Shown: positions 10,876 to 23,492, numbered from the stretch's first letter. The stretch: DNA of 64,000 nucleotides from Psettodes erumei (GCA_016785225.1 JAFBJZ010000601.1:1364001-1428000), one strand, 5' to 3'. Numbers and translations: made by a program. Notes: generated from the letters alone by a model not told the origin.

Positions 10876-13189
10876 TTACATTATTGTGCAGTAACTAGGT
10901 AGTTCTCTCACATCAATCAAATTATAGTTTATATAGTGTAGATTCAGCAGTGTTAATATATTTTAGTTATCACTAATGGAGATAGATCCATTTTTTGTGC
11001 TGGACACACACACATACCTATGTGTATGCAAATGTATATTGCAGTACAAATTGATCACTCTGTAGTAGAGTTAGAAATTTGATTAAATGCTCAAGGCTGA
11101 TTTCCACAACAGCTTTTGTTTAAGTCATGAGAGCACTTGGGGGGAAGTTAACACTGTGGAGAAAACAAAAGCCATCCATTTACCTCATTAGTGTGTGTGA
11201 AAAATCTTGACATGCTTTGAAGAGAACGTGCTTGTGTAGCTAAATCAGCTTAAGGGCACAAGGCAGACATAGAAGGGAGACAACCAAACATCCTCTCAAA
11301 GAGATAAACACCCGTGCTTTGGTTTGGAGGACTGTAAAAAGAGACTTTGCTCAATTATTATTTCATATTATTATTATTTTTATAAGTTCCTCAGTTAATC
11401 TTCAAGTTTCCCTCAAAACCAGCATTAACATGGTCAATGACAGGTTTCTGCTGACTCTCTGATGAAGCACATGGACACATAGTAGAAGGACTCACACACA
11501 CTCAGCAGCTTACCCACACTTACGAGGTCCTCAATGACATCAACTGCATCAGTGCCTTCCATTCTCCCATTTATTAGCAGAACAAAACCAATTTGAAGGT
11601 TTGATTCTTCAGTTCAGTGGGGTGACATTTTAGAAGCAAAACACATTTCCTCAAACGTCAAATACAAAAGATCTCTGAGTCCCATGTATGCCAGGTTAAT
11701 TGTCCCCCTTTCACAATGAATCCTTGTTTGTTTTAGCAATGCACTGCAGCACGCTCCAGACACAAAGTCATTAAAATGATTTGCCCAACCTCTGTTATTA
11801 ATCAAGCCAGGCAAAACAGCAGGTGGGAAATAATTTTGTTGAGGAAATCTTGAAACTCAAGTCATGTTGAGGACATGTGCTTCCCGAATATCTCATTTGG
11901 TTAACTAGCCTGGCCCTCTTATCAGCTCATTCTGGAAACAAGCACTTGTGTATCATTTGGCAGGACTGAGCCAGTGATAATAGTATGAGAATAGCTTTAG
12001 AGGAATAAAATCTCAATCTGTCACTATTTGATTTTTCCTTTTGTGCTCCAGCAGGAACATTCTGTGTCGTGGGTAACTTGTATTTCTGCACTATTTGTAT
12101 TTAACAGTTCAAAAACTGGATTTTTGTTACCATTCTGATCATACATCACTTTTCTCTCCCAGATATGAAGCCTCAGTTCAAATAAGTGTCTCTCAGCGAA
12201 TCCTTTTACCAAATGCAGCTATGTTATTTCAGTATACTGAAGAAGCTGGGAAGCCCTGCTGTGTGTTACTTCTTCTATCCAGAATCATATTGTACATAAC
12301 CACATGATGGCAGTACTGCATCTGAAATATTACAAACCCCGACACTAGTTTGTGTGATGGCTTGAGTGATGCCTTCAAAGTACTTTCATGCATGTGGTAT
12401 GTGTAGTATAGTAATATGCACTTTGGTACTCAATTTGCTGCCACCACCTGTCATTCTTCTGTTTTGACACTAAAAAAGACATGAAAGCCACTGCAAGTCT
12501 TCTAATTAAGCTATACACTGCCGTTGACATGAATTATGCAGACGCTTTAATGAACTCAAATCAATAAACACAGGATCTGTAATGAAGTCAGTCACACGAG
12601 CTGCTGTGGGTAGAGTGGTTCTTTAACCTTGGGGCTGTATCTCTGCCAGGCTGACACAACTGCCGGGAACGACTGAAACATTTGGGTTGATAAAAATAAT
12701 TTTCTGCTTTGCATTTTCATATTTGTACAGTCATAACCCTACCCCCGGCCCCAGAACTCTAATGACAGCATACTGCAGATGTATTTTTAATATAAAAACA
12801 CATCAAGGATTGAGGCGAACATCTGGGTGTTGAGTAGGAAGGAGGTGCACTGAGATGAGAGTGTTAAGAGCAGATGGGAAAATGCAAAGATATGACATGC
12901 ATGTATGTAACATTCTATTTAGGATGTAAATATACTAATATTATATTTCATTTTTTTTAAAAACAAGGCTAGTTAACTATAAAGATATCGAACTAAGCAC
13001 CTGCTGTATTGAAGCAGTGAGCATTTGCACTGAATCCTACACTGCTTTGCCATATACTACTGTTACTATTACTATATATTATTACTATATACTGTTAATA
13101 TTACTTTTACTATTACTATATATCATATATATTATTACTATACTGTCACTAACAGTAACATAACCTTTTTATCATCTGTATTATTAACA
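10876..13189. other. Intergenic, no gene seen
   Basis: No supported gene. A TTACTATATA-rich run lies near 13065-13145. Confidence 0.5.
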
Positions 13190-13434
13190 TCATCTTGCTG
13201 TTGCACTTTATTTACCTATTTATCCTGTGTTTTTTAAGTGCCCTTTCCCATTCCATATTTCTATTTTTATTATTTTTACTCCTATTCTATTTCTATTTTA
13301 TTTTTTTTTTCTACCTCAGTGTTTTATGTCATTGTATTTCTATGGTATTTTAATGTACCGGATTGCTGCTATAACAACACAATGTCCCTTCAGGGACGAA
13401 TAAAGTAATCTATCTTCTATCTAATATTTTAAAG
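13190..13434 (+). mobile_element. Decayed non-LTR retrotransposon (LINE) 3' tail
   Basis: A T-rich stretch leads to GGATTGCTGCTATAACAACA, ATGTCCCTTCAGGGACGAAT and AAAGTAATCTATCTTCTATC. The layout 'ctgctgtaacaa...ccccactgtgggactaataaag' plus short tandem tail repeats is the familiar 3' end of fish Rex1/L2-like LINEs. No reverse transcriptase frame remains. Confidence 0.55.
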
Positions 13435-15924
13435 ATTTGACATTCCTATGTTGGCATGAGAACAGGTTTTGTGAGCTTTTGTAATTGATTTGTGTTGCTC
13501 CAGTGATCATTTGTTCCTAACAATGCCTTCCAACTCCAAGCACAGCATTCTAGTGTTGAAAACAGTGCTGCCAGCCATCTTGGCTGAACAAAAAATTCAC
13601 ACATCACACACCAGTTTGTAAATCAATATGCTTCATATGTAAAAGCGCGATTGTCTGACTTGTTTGTGTTAGAAGAACAAATGATCAATGTCATGTAATC
13701 ATTTGCCACCCAAAAGTTTTTGCTGCCTATATATTGAAATTCTCCTTCATGGTCCAAAAAAGTAGTAATTTCTGGCTATGTTTGAGAATTGACTTTGCCA
13801 GGTGAGAAATCTACCTACAATGTCTTTATGTGTCTGTGAATTAATGGAGAAAATAAGGCATATGAAGATTTTGGCCACACAAATGCATTTGTACTTTCTA
13901 CCTATCATTCCACACAAACTGAACAAACACTTGTGGTGAGCACACCTGCAACCACTCAAACCTACAGAAATCCACCCAATTTTTAAATCTCCTTCAACAA
14001 GAACCGAGCTGCACAGCTACACTCTCCTTCAAACAGTTCCTGATGATATGATGTTTCTCAAAACAGAAATGACAAACATGTAGGAGGAAAACACTTTGTG
14101 CTCTCCATAAACCAGCTGGGATCCCCTGCCAGTTCAAAACTGCCTGGCTTCTTTATCAATAAAGGTGCTTCACACATCAGAGTATGCATCAGCCTCTCAG
14201 TCTTATAAGGACTTTTATTCACTTAAGAGTAACTCTCCGAGCGTCAACAATACTTAAAGGGGTTTTCACACTCCTTATTTCCTCATGGCAACAGCTCTCA
14301 CCAACAGTCAAAAAGGCAGCCAGTGTTTCTCTCTCAGGCTCTCTTTCAAGGAGAGAGGTGAGCTTTCAATGAATCACCCCCTGCTCCTGCCGTGTTCTGA
14401 ACTGTGTCTTCTCTTCGTCAAGCAGCGTGAGTGATGGAAGTGACAGAGAAGACACCTGCCCTGAACCACTGCTGACAGAGAGGAAGAGAAAAGAAGGGGA
14501 GAAGTGGAGGGAGGGAGGTGCACTGCCTGATGGGAGAAACACACAACCAGGCAACAAACTTGCAGAGACTATCACTTATAGTGACAGTCCAGGAGGTGCC
14601 GTGCTATTAGCAGGCCTTAGGGTAGGCCCTGAGCACGGCCCGTCCTATGTACGATGGATGGGCCTCTCTCTCGGGACTAAATTAATACTGGGAGTCTAGT
14701 GAATTGCTTTTGGAACAATGTCCTCCTAAGGAGTTAATCAGACAGGAGTTATCTAGGAGTGCCTGTAGGCTGGCTGGCGTGGCTGAAGCACTGTGGCTGT
14801 CTGGCAGAAGGCAGGTGCACCACGCCGACTCACAGCAGTTCAGTCCGGAGCAGGACAGCGTGCTGCTGGTGTTATTCATTATTCTCTAGTGATGATGAAT
14901 CCCAAGACTAAGAGTTTCCAAAGAGAGTTGATTTGAAAGTATTAATAGAGTAGTAAATTGATCAGACAGGGAAGTGTTTAACTGAGCAACAATATACATC
15001 AACATATAACAACATAAATTTCGTTTGAAATCATAACGACGAACCATAATCAACCCCAATAATCATCAAGCCTCTTGAGCCTTCCCTAGTTGATTTTTAG
15101 CCACTTGGTGGCAGCAGATCATTCAGATCAGTTAACACAATAACGCAAGACCTGCAAGCAGGTATCAAGGGGGTCCAAGCCCCCCACCCAGTCCATGGCC
15201 AGGACATACTAGCATGGCCATGCAAGTCAGCCATGCAGGTCCATATGCCCATGGGATAGGTGGAATATGTTGCATTTGAGAGGGGAATGATACAATTATA
15301 AGTAATTTGTTGTTTTTTGTAACAGATAATAGTCTTTCCAGCAAGCTGTTAGAAAGTGAGTGTAATGTATGGTTAAGGTATTGAAATGCTTTGGAAAAGT
15401 AAGAAAATCGTCAAAATATATTTTGTGATATTTTGATAACAGTGCCCCTTGTGGTTGATCAGTACTGAATTTTGCACAGCATCAGAATATAGCATATCAA
15501 AGTACCACACTAAGTTTTGTGTTACTCCCGACACCCCTACGTGAAGTTGCAACATAACTTCCTGTTTTTGAGTACATTTTCTGTATGACAGTTTTGGATT
15601 CTTGGGGCCAAAACACGCAAAATATTGTTCTGAAAATTCTGAAAAAAAAATCCCACATCATTCTGCTTGCCCTGTGTGTACACTTAAGTTTTTTAAAGAC
15701 TTTGTTTAAAATTTTATAGAAACAAAAAAAAAACACCAGCAACAAAAATTAAAGTGTCATATACCACAACGCTGGGCTACATTTTTCAAGCCTATTCTAG
15801 GTTTTTCAACAGAAAAAACATGCATAATTACTTTTTCTGGCATTAGCAGGGCACATAACAGACCAACTACTTTGCCTGCGGTGCTGACAGACAAGCTCCA
15901 AGATATGGCCCACAACCATCTGAC
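13435..15924. other. Intergenic, no gene seen
   Basis: No gene is supported. There is an open frame at 14427-14699, but it has no family signature. A segment with CCACTTGGTGGCAGC (15101-15115) resembles the CTCF core motif and is also a word found in fish repeats. Confidence 0.45.
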
Positions 15925-16385
15925 TACGTAGCTCAGTGTTAAGACACGAAAGTGAAGTTCTGTGGACTTGAGTTCTATTCTTATGTGACTCACTGAGCTT
16001 TTGAAGACTGGTGTGCAAAGGAACAAGTGAAAAGTTTGAGGAAAGGCAGCTCAATTGTCAAAGAAGTTAGCTCAGGCTGTTAGGAGACAGATTGCGAGTT
16101 CAATTGTTTTCAAGGATCAATGTATATTGAAGTTCAACATGCAATGCATATACTCAAAGGTTCAAAGAAAGAGACGCTCCACTGTCTGACCAAATGAGCC
16201 AATTGGTCAGACAGTGTTGTGTCCAGGTTCTGAAGATGTGGGTTCAACTCTTACAAGGACCAATGAACTTTTGAAGTACAAGCCAATTAGGACTGTTGAC
16301 TGTGAAAGGTAGTGATGGCATGGTGGATAAGCTTGTGTCAGTTCAGCGCACTAGTTTGAGAGGTTAGTTCGAGTCCCCCCTGTTG
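15925..16385 (+). repeat. Tandem tRNA-like units (about four, 126-144 bp apart)
   Basis: Four times in a row an A-box-like word is followed some 40-50 bases later by a B-box-like word. The pairs are GTAGCTCAGTGTTAAGACAC / GAGTTCTATTC (B near 15970), GTTAGCTCAGGCTGTTAGGA / GCGAGTTCAATTG (near 16096), GAGCCAATTGGTCAGAC / GGGTTCAACTC (near 16240) and GATGGCATGGTGGATAAGC / GTTCGAGTCC (near 16367). The linkers resemble each other (CAATGAACTTTTGAAGTACA compared with CTCACTGAGCTTTTGAAGAC). The acceptor stems do not pair well, so these are not functional tRNA genes. They are more likely a tRNA-derived SINE or minisatellite family. Confidence 0.5.
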
Positions 16386-18033
16386 TTGGCTGACATTTTA
16401 CTTTAATGTGGGTGCCCCCCACCCCTCAGCAGTTCACCCTTCCACATGGAGTAAACAAGAACAGGAGCACATGGAACAAACAGTTGGTCACTGCAGCTTA
16501 AACTATCAATTCATTCATTTGTTTTTCTGTGTCATAATGTGTAAGGGCAGTTTATGTGTAATTTAAGGGAAAACCTGATTCTTTTGTTTGCTGATTGTAC
16601 ATGCTTCAGATAAACTTGTCTAACTACACCTGTTCTTGAAGACAAAATAAGCAAAGTAGCCTTAAAGATGAGAATCCAAAGCAAGCTCAGTTGTCCTTAA
16701 CTTATCACTTTTAAATACACAATGAACTAGATAAAAATATAAATTCAATATTTGTCAGAGTTTAAACATAATATTTGTCATAGTTGCTTTGCAAACGTGT
16801 GTCCCCCAACCCCCTCAGGCAGGGACCCCTAATTATCCTCACCTTGTAAAGTCAACGTGTTGCCCCTTCTTACATCCAGCCAAAACATTTACATTCATTG
16901 AATGTTGGCCATGTTTCCGGCCAATATTGAGTCTCCTTTTATCTCTGTTTTTCACTTCACTAACCCCTAAGGGAAATATCTGCCTCTGTAGCTTCTATAT
17001 GTCACACTGTGTTTACCAGCTAGTTTCTAACTTGGTTTGCTTGCCATCTCATGGTGAACTGTGTGTTTATCAGAGCTTTCTCACTGAAGACAGTCTGATG
17101 CGGTGTTAATGAGAGTGGGGAGACAGAGCCAAAACAGTCAAGCTGAGGGCCATAAAACCATAACAATAAATTGAAACACTCTGCAGAGCTAGGTAATAAC
17201 TGTGTTCATCGCTACAAGTGACCCCATTCACACTTTACATATTGTTAATACAAAAATAGGAATTACAGCATCTTCAGTTATTGAACCATTTAAGTTTTGT
17301 AATTAAAAAAAAAACACAGCAGCATGTAGCAAATTTGGAATAAATGCTTTTTAGTATTGAATATACTTAAATTTTCACATCACTGCAGAATGAAATAAAT
17401 CCTAATTCCAAAAAAACAAGAAAGACACAGCAACCAGAGAAAAATAGCTTTTGAATGTTGCACTTATACTTCCAGACAAACCAAAGATGATCCAAACTGT
17501 CTGGCAGCTGACAGTGCTTTGCCATTTGTCGACAGACTGGCTTCACAGAAATGAAGCAGTAAAGGAGGAGGTTTATACCATAAAGGAGGTATGAACTGAC
17601 AGGACGAGGTCAGAGCTGCAGCAGAGGGGAAGGCAACACTGAGACCACACACAAAAATGAGCCATAATCATGTGTGGGAGAATAAACTCCCTGCTTGCAT
17701 GCGCAATGGAAACCCAGCGTTACTTACGGCCACTTGGAGAGAAAATATTGGTGAAAGAAAGTGATGTCAACAGGGCGCTGGTTTCTCAGCCTGCATCGGG
17801 CAAGGAGAGAACGTTGCCTCTGGCAAGCCACAGCCCTGACTCTGTCTGAGGACGGCAAACACATTCAGACTGTGATTCACTGCACAAAACAGATATATCA
17901 TAGGTTAACAGGCCCCTAACACCATATCCAGCTAAAAGCAAAATGTTGGCTGTGGTTGCTAAATGCTACTTAGAGGAAGTGGTAGAACATTATATCAACC
18001 ACCAGTACATTACACTACTATTTAGTATTTAGC
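16386..18033. other. Intergenic, no gene seen
   Basis: No conserved frame, RNA gene or complete repeat was recognised. Confidence 0.45.
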
Positions 18034-18459
18034 CTGTGGTGGAAGAAGCACTCAAATATTTTACTTTTACATCCAAATACCCTGTTGTGGGTAAAAGCCT
18101 GGCATTCACACAAATTCATAATAGTTTCTCTAATCTTTACTTTTAATGAATGATTGAATCATTTTACCTACTTGGCCCTCGAACATTTATGTACAGTACA
18201 TGAAACCATCTGAGACATCTAAAGGGTAATGGGGCAAACGTCAAAAAGGTAGTTAAACCACTGGTATAATATTTAGCAGTAATGTATTCAATAAACTTGA
18301 AATATGTTCATCAGAAAAGTAACTATTAGCTATACTGTAGCAGACATTTGAAATGTGATGGGACAGAAGTGTAAAGTTGCATAAAATGGAAATACTCAGG
18401 TAAAGAAAAGTATGTCAGTAGTGAGCACAGTACTCAAGTAAGCATAGTTTTCACCACTG
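18034..18459. mobile_element. Non-autonomous DNA transposon (MITE), 426 bp
   Basis: It begins CTGTGGTGGAAGAAGCACTC and ends ACTCAAGTAAGCATAGTTTTCACCACTG, shown here only by its end words. The last bases inverted (CAGTGGTGAAAAC) match the start. Internal words such as CATAAAATGGAAATACTCAG belong to a common fish MITE rich in 'actcaagtaaaagtac'. No coding frame is present. Related copies are at 44826-45554 and 46461-46517. Confidence 0.65.
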
Positions 18460-20599
18460 TGTTTGGCTGGTAGTTTTCAGATGGCAGAATGTGCCTTAAT
18501 TTATCAAAAATAACAGCCCACTTTCCACAATTAAATCGAAAATAAAGCTGTACAATAAGAGCAGGCACAGCCATTTTAACCTTGTTTTTTTGCAAGATAC
18601 AAAGTACAAAATTACTTGAAATATCTCTAGTATGTCTAAATGTGGTATGATTTCAGAAGTGATTTTACCACACATTGCTCTGTTTCCTGTAAAAGAACTG
18701 AAACTCAAAGGACATGATGACACACAAAACTGCGTCATTAATTGTGTGGCTGTAACAAAAAAAAAAACAACTGAAAAAGGACACCATCGTTCAGTGTATG
18801 AAAACTGGATTTTCACCAACTAAAGTTGGTGGGATTGCATGTTGTGACCATAAAATGTCATCAGCCAGCAGCCTCAGTCCCTATCAGGCAGTCTGCTGCA
18901 CAGAGCACTCTCCTCTAGCCTTGGGTGCTGGCCACACTAGCTGGCACCCTTCCCCCCGTCGCCTCGCTTCTCTCTCTCTCTCTCTCTTCCCTTTCTCTGT
19001 CTGCCTCTCGTTCACTCTTTTACCAGGCTGCAGTGACCCACCCTACCCTCCTACCCCCCCTCCCTCCCACCCCAGCTCCACCCCTCCCCTCCCCGTCACC
19101 CTGAGGCGCTCAGCTTCCATAGTGTCACTGTGGAGGCCTCAGTGTTGACAAAGCAGCAGGCCTTCAGAAGACACATCAAACCCTGTCCCTCCTCTGTGCT
19201 GTTAGTGAGCTCAACGCACAACAAAAGGATGGGGACTCCAGTTTCAGGCTCAGGCCATAACTAGTCTCAACAACATGGCTACAGACAGAAAAAGGCCCTT
19301 GAGGATGCAGCCTGTACCACAAGCTCAAACCGTTCAAGACGAGATCCGTGTTTTCTGACTGTTGTGATGACAGTTTTGTGATGGATGATTGTAAATATAA
19401 AGCATAAGTCAAGGCTGTGGGTTGATGCCATCATGACACATGCACTCTAATGAGGACTGTGGGTGCTCTGCAGTGCCAGGGACTTCCCCCAAGGCACACT
19501 GAGTTGGGGGGGTGGAGGGGTGGTGGTATGTGATGCATACCAGATGTGATTGGAGACATCACACTGCTCACGTTGTTACTGCTAACCAAATAGTAGTGGC
19601 AACAAAAGATCGTTTTTCCTCTGTTACGACATGATGTTGGATGTGTGTGTAAGACTGTTTTCGGCTAGAAGCACAAAAACACATTTCAGAGAATTCTTTT
19701 AAGAACTTCAGACAGAATGGCACACAGAAAACAAAAGGGTTTGGTGATGTATATGACAAAGGACACTAATCAAAGTCATGATATCAGCTCCTCTTCATCG
19801 ACAAAACAGAGACAATGCCTGATTTCTACATACTGTATACAGCCAACCCATAATTCCACCCCTGTACAAACAAAGAGAAATTTGTCAAACACTGCAGTTT
19901 GCTACCTGAAGGCTGTCTTCACAGGGGCGCTGATAACTTGTATATATTCTGTGATTAGAGTGGCAGACCACATGATGGCAGCATAAGAGATTCTTGAGAC
20001 ACATCTTAAAGACTGGTCTCCCCTGAAATTGTATATACTGTAAGACCAGAGAAGTGATGTAATGATCTGGTTTATAAGGTTACTCTGAACTTGAAGCAGA
20101 AATGCTCTATAGTCCGAGCTGCAAAGTGAATGGAAATCAAATTCATTTCATGTGTACCCAAGATATCTTAAGTGCCCTTAAAGGACTAAAGGGATACATC
20201 TAAGAGGTAGCGAGATAAGTAATTTTCTGTTTAATTAATACAAATATACACAATACTCCATTACAAGTCAAATTTGTACATCCATAACTAAAACTATTAT
20301 TACTACGGAAATGGCCCCTGATTTATTTATGGGTTGCTTCTGCATTGTTATTACAGTTCCATTGATATTGAGTGTATGTAGCATAGTATATTTAGGTATA
20401 TTTTATAGGCCTGTTGTGTTTTATGTCTGGGGAAAAAAGCAAAAAGCAACTACAGATGTGAAGGTGAATGAAGTTTCCTGGAGCCTCAGATTTGTATTTC
20501 AGTACAGTATTGGAGTAACTGTGCTTAGTTACTTTCCACAGCTGCATGGCAGTATGCAAATGGTGACCAGATCTATTTAATATACTAGTGGAACTATCT
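18460..20599. other. Intergenic, no gene seen
   Basis: No gene is supported. A C+T-rich segment at about 18950-19100 (including a CTCTCT run near 18971-18987) produces meaningless Pro/Ser frames. CCACATGATGGCAGC at 19968-19982 is a CTCF-like word. Confidence 0.45.
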
Positions 20600-20652
20600 G
20601 GAAATTTCTCCACTGTGGGACTAATAAAGGTATAGCTCATCTCTTGCATGTC
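20600..20652 (+). mobile_element. LINE 3' tail fragment
   Basis: The words GGAAATTTCTCCACTGTGGG and ACTAATAAAGGTATAGCTCA are a close match to the remembered end of Rex1/L2-like fish LINEs. Only the tail is present, which is usual for 5'-truncated insertions. Confidence 0.5.
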
Positions 20653-21580
20653 AGAAAGAGTGAACACTGAGAGAAAGGTTTTTGCAATTTAACTCAAAAA
20701 CTTTCATATATTCTATATTCACTTCATGTAAATATAAAACATTCTTTCTTGAGTTGTTCTCTTCTTCTCAAGTCGTTGTTGTTTGAATTTTGATGACAAT
20801 GGCTTACAGCATCTGAAAATCAGAAATACTGTATCTCAAACATTTCCTAAGATCAATAAAAAACAATTTACAGTTCAGAAATAGCCAACTCATGAAAAGA
20901 ATGTTTTACACTCCTTGCTTGGTGGGAGCTCCTTTACCAGGAACTACTGTATCAACAATTATTATATAACTTCTGCTAATTTTTGAACTTTGTCTTGATA
21001 TTCTAATTGTTTGAGATGCACTAGTATAACAAACACGTGTAGGCCTGAGTAATGGGAAGATTAGAGAACAGGGACCAGGTCAACATACACTAGAAAATAG
21101 TTTTGTTTCCAGATCAAAAAGCAAACTGTAGACAAGAGTTATAAAAACGATCTGCACTAATATCTCTAATCTAAGAGTTATACTTCATGTCCAAATTTTA
21201 AAGTGCACAAGAATTTCCAGTGTACAGTAAAGCTAAGTGTTCTAGGGGAATAAAAGCTTTTGACTTTCCACTTCAGTAAGTTAAAATGGATTTGTATCTT
21301 TCACTGGGACATCCATAGAAAATAATTTGCAGCTTGCTTAGCAGCAGTTCCATATCATCAGTGACAACCTCCACCATATTTGGGCTGGTCCTCTTCATCA
21401 GCACCCACTTTGCAAATCACATGAATCCCCATGGCGTTCTGCGCGATCTTTCTCTCATTTTCCTCACTGTTGATTTTCCATTGGAGAAAAACAAACAACT
21501 TTTTTTTTTTTAGCAGAAACGATGAGGCAAGTTTAATAGTGAAAGCTCACTAATTAAAGCAAGTAAAAGCCATTACTAAC

Positions 21581-21672
21581 CAAGCGCTCCTTTATCAGTG
21601 TTGCTGTCGTCATTGAGGTAGACACACATTACAGACCAAAGGACACAGCCCCTCTTGATGTTGATGTCCTCC
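21581..21672 (-). other. Candidate exon 4 of an unidentified - strand transcript
   Basis: On the - strand a pyrimidine-rich tract and ACAG precede this 92-nt segment, and GTTAGT follows. Continuing the frame of exon 3 gives a TAA after 14 further codons. A different frame is open across the whole exon (EDINIKRGC ... NTDKGAL). The true frame is therefore unclear. Confidence 0.3.
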
Positions 21673-21792
21673 CTGTAAAAGGAGGAATAGTAAATATTTT
21701 TCAAGGTTTTTAAGGATGTGGGAACTCTGTTAAAGCCAGTGTTAAATGGAAAAATATTTTGGTGAGCTAAATAATGCAAGCATCTCAGATAC

Positions 21793-21938
21793 TTGGCTTC
21801 ATTTTTAGAGGCATAAGGACCCAGATCTTCCTTCCAGCACCTCCTCCTCTGTTGATGAAGACCTTAAGTTTGCTGTGCGTTTGCAAAGTTGTGCCGGGAT
21901 CTTGGCTGGAAGTGGTGGAGTTGTAACGCTCCTGGATT
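21793..21938 (-). other. Candidate exon 3 of an unidentified - strand transcript
   Basis: The segment is 146 nt, preceded on the - strand by AAACAG and followed by GTATCT. In the frame carried over from candidate exon 2 it is fully open and reads IQERYNSTTSSQDPG ... KLKVFINRGGGAGRKIW ... PLKMK. I do not recognise the family. Confidence 0.35.
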
Positions 21939-22084
21939 CTGTTTATTTGGGAGATAAACAGATAGAAATAGATAGTTTTTAAAACACAGCCTTTAGAGAA
22001 GCATGTTACTAGTTTCATGTGTCCATAAATGTCTAATAAGATGATAGAAGTAACTTCATTTGACAGCTCATGTATACGACTTAC

Positions 22085-22118
22085 ATGAGGTAGATAATTC
22101 CATTGGCTATGAAGATAT
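22085..22118 (-). other. Candidate exon 2 of an unidentified - strand transcript
   Basis: A 34-nt segment between CCCAG and a consensus donor GTAAGT. Joined to candidate exon 1, the split codon becomes GAT and the segment reads DIFIANGIIYL. It then passes to candidate exon 3 in an open frame. The acceptor's pyrimidine tract is weak. Confidence 0.3.
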
Positions 22119-22639
22119 CTGGGCTTTGTGATTACAGTATAGATGATTCACAGAATATTCACAATCTAAATGTGCAAAAGCGGTCAAGAGTATGGACAGG
22201 GATGCCTGGACCTGTTTCTGTGATGGGCATGTTTTAGTTGGCAATGTTCATAGCAGTTCAAGCAGTTCATACCTACTCACTACTGATTTTCCACAATTAC
22301 ATCCCCACCCACACAATTTTGTGACAAGAAAGGGAAAAACTAGAACAAAATCAAGATATAGCTAACATCCCGCAGGAAACTGTGGGTTAGCTGAAATAGA
22401 TCCAATGCCATAATATGTAACAGTAATCATCTAAATTAAGATGTTGTTTTTACAATATGCGAGCTGCTACTTTGTTGATTCACTCCGCTGATGATGAAAA
22501 TGAAAAATGAAAAGTTTAGTTTCCAAACAGGGTAAGATAGTCAGCTGCAGTGTGTGTGTGTGTGTGTGTGTTTATGATAAATTTGCGAATGTGCGTGAGA
22601 CTGAAGGCGTGTAACTGTCAGAGCTTACGTGAAGAGTAA

Positions 22640-23190
22640 CTTCACTGTATTTAAATACTTTGAGTTCGCCGGAGTTTGGACGCAGTTGGGCCGGTCGGCT
22701 GCAGAACGAGCTAGCGAGGCTCAGGCAGCAGATGCTAACCCGCTCGTTTGCGCTACTGCCGCGCTGCTTGGGTTCAGACTAGCTACACTATTTGAAGACG
22801 GCGATGATGCCCGACGGGTGTACTACAACCCGCATCGTTGCCATAACGAGCAAGTCAGCTAGTGTGTGTTGCCAGCAAGCGCTAAGCTAAGTAACAGTGC
22901 TTGGGCTAACCAGCTGGTGCTCCGGCTACACACAGCCTCACCTTGTCCATGACGAGGCCCGCATTGTGACGTCCCTGCAACCAGCGACGTTACCTTCCAC
23001 GGGTAGTGGGAGTCAGGGAGTGAAGATGTGCTGTTAGCTCGCGTTAATATACTTTTTAATAGACTTACCTTAACGTTATAACTCTTAAACCACACTTACC
23101 AACCACTTTGAACTTACTCAGTTCAAACGCCAAGTCCACGTCCGCCCTTTGGTCTCTGGTAGATCGAATTTCTGCTCCATTTTACTCGAT
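22640..23190. promoter_or_regulatory. CpG-rich block, probable promoter
   Basis: CG dinucleotides are dense here (for example GTTCGCCGGAGTTTGGACGC and GGGCCGGTCGGCTGCAG), whereas the surrounding kilobases have few. A CRE-like TGACGT lies at 22967-22972. Candidate donors on the - strand (GTAAGT within 23063-23068 and 23094-23099, GTGAGG at 22936-22941) suggest a - strand start. The long + strand frame at 22629-22862 is most likely a by-product of the GC content. Confidence 0.5.
23100..23180 (-). other. Candidate exon 1 of an unidentified - strand transcript
   Basis: This segment at the edge of the CpG-rich block ends at a strong donor (G|GTAAGTG). One frame is open through it and reads EIRSTRDQRADVDLAFELSK then FKVV, with one base left over. 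That leftover fits candidate exon 2. The ATG at 23178-23180 is in a different frame, which stops at TGA after 20 codons. The open frame therefore has no visible start; a one-base difference near the ATG would restore one, so the gene could be broken or mis-modelled. Confidence 0.33.
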
Positions 23191-23479
23191 TTGTTTACAT
23201 TCGCTTTTTATTAAGCGTGTTTACATTATGTTTTACTATTTGAAGTAAATAAACTTTTGATTTCATCTGTTATACATTAGATTTGATGTTATATTTTACT
23301 GAAAATGTCGCTTCATGTTTATGGGGGCCAAGAATCGTTTTTTGAGCGCAGAAAGTACACAGTCTTTGTGCTCAGCTTTTTCCGAAACTTAATTGCAGGC
23401 ATTAAGCACTTGAGGGAATTCTTCGCTGTGCTTGTTAGGTGTTTGTGTGCAACACGACCCCACACGTTCTATTAATAAA

Positions 23480-23492
23480 TCTCTCTCTCTCG

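Noticed and set aside
14427..14699. 90-codon + strand frame
   Set aside because: No recognised motif, no splice or promoter support, and it overlaps comparable frames on the other strand.
15925..16385. Functional tRNA genes
   Set aside because: A/B-box-like words are present, but the acceptor and anticodon stems do not pair convincingly.
22629..22862. 77-codon + strand frame in the CpG-rich block
   Set aside because: Explained by high GC content; no domain, and the better splice signals are on the other strand.
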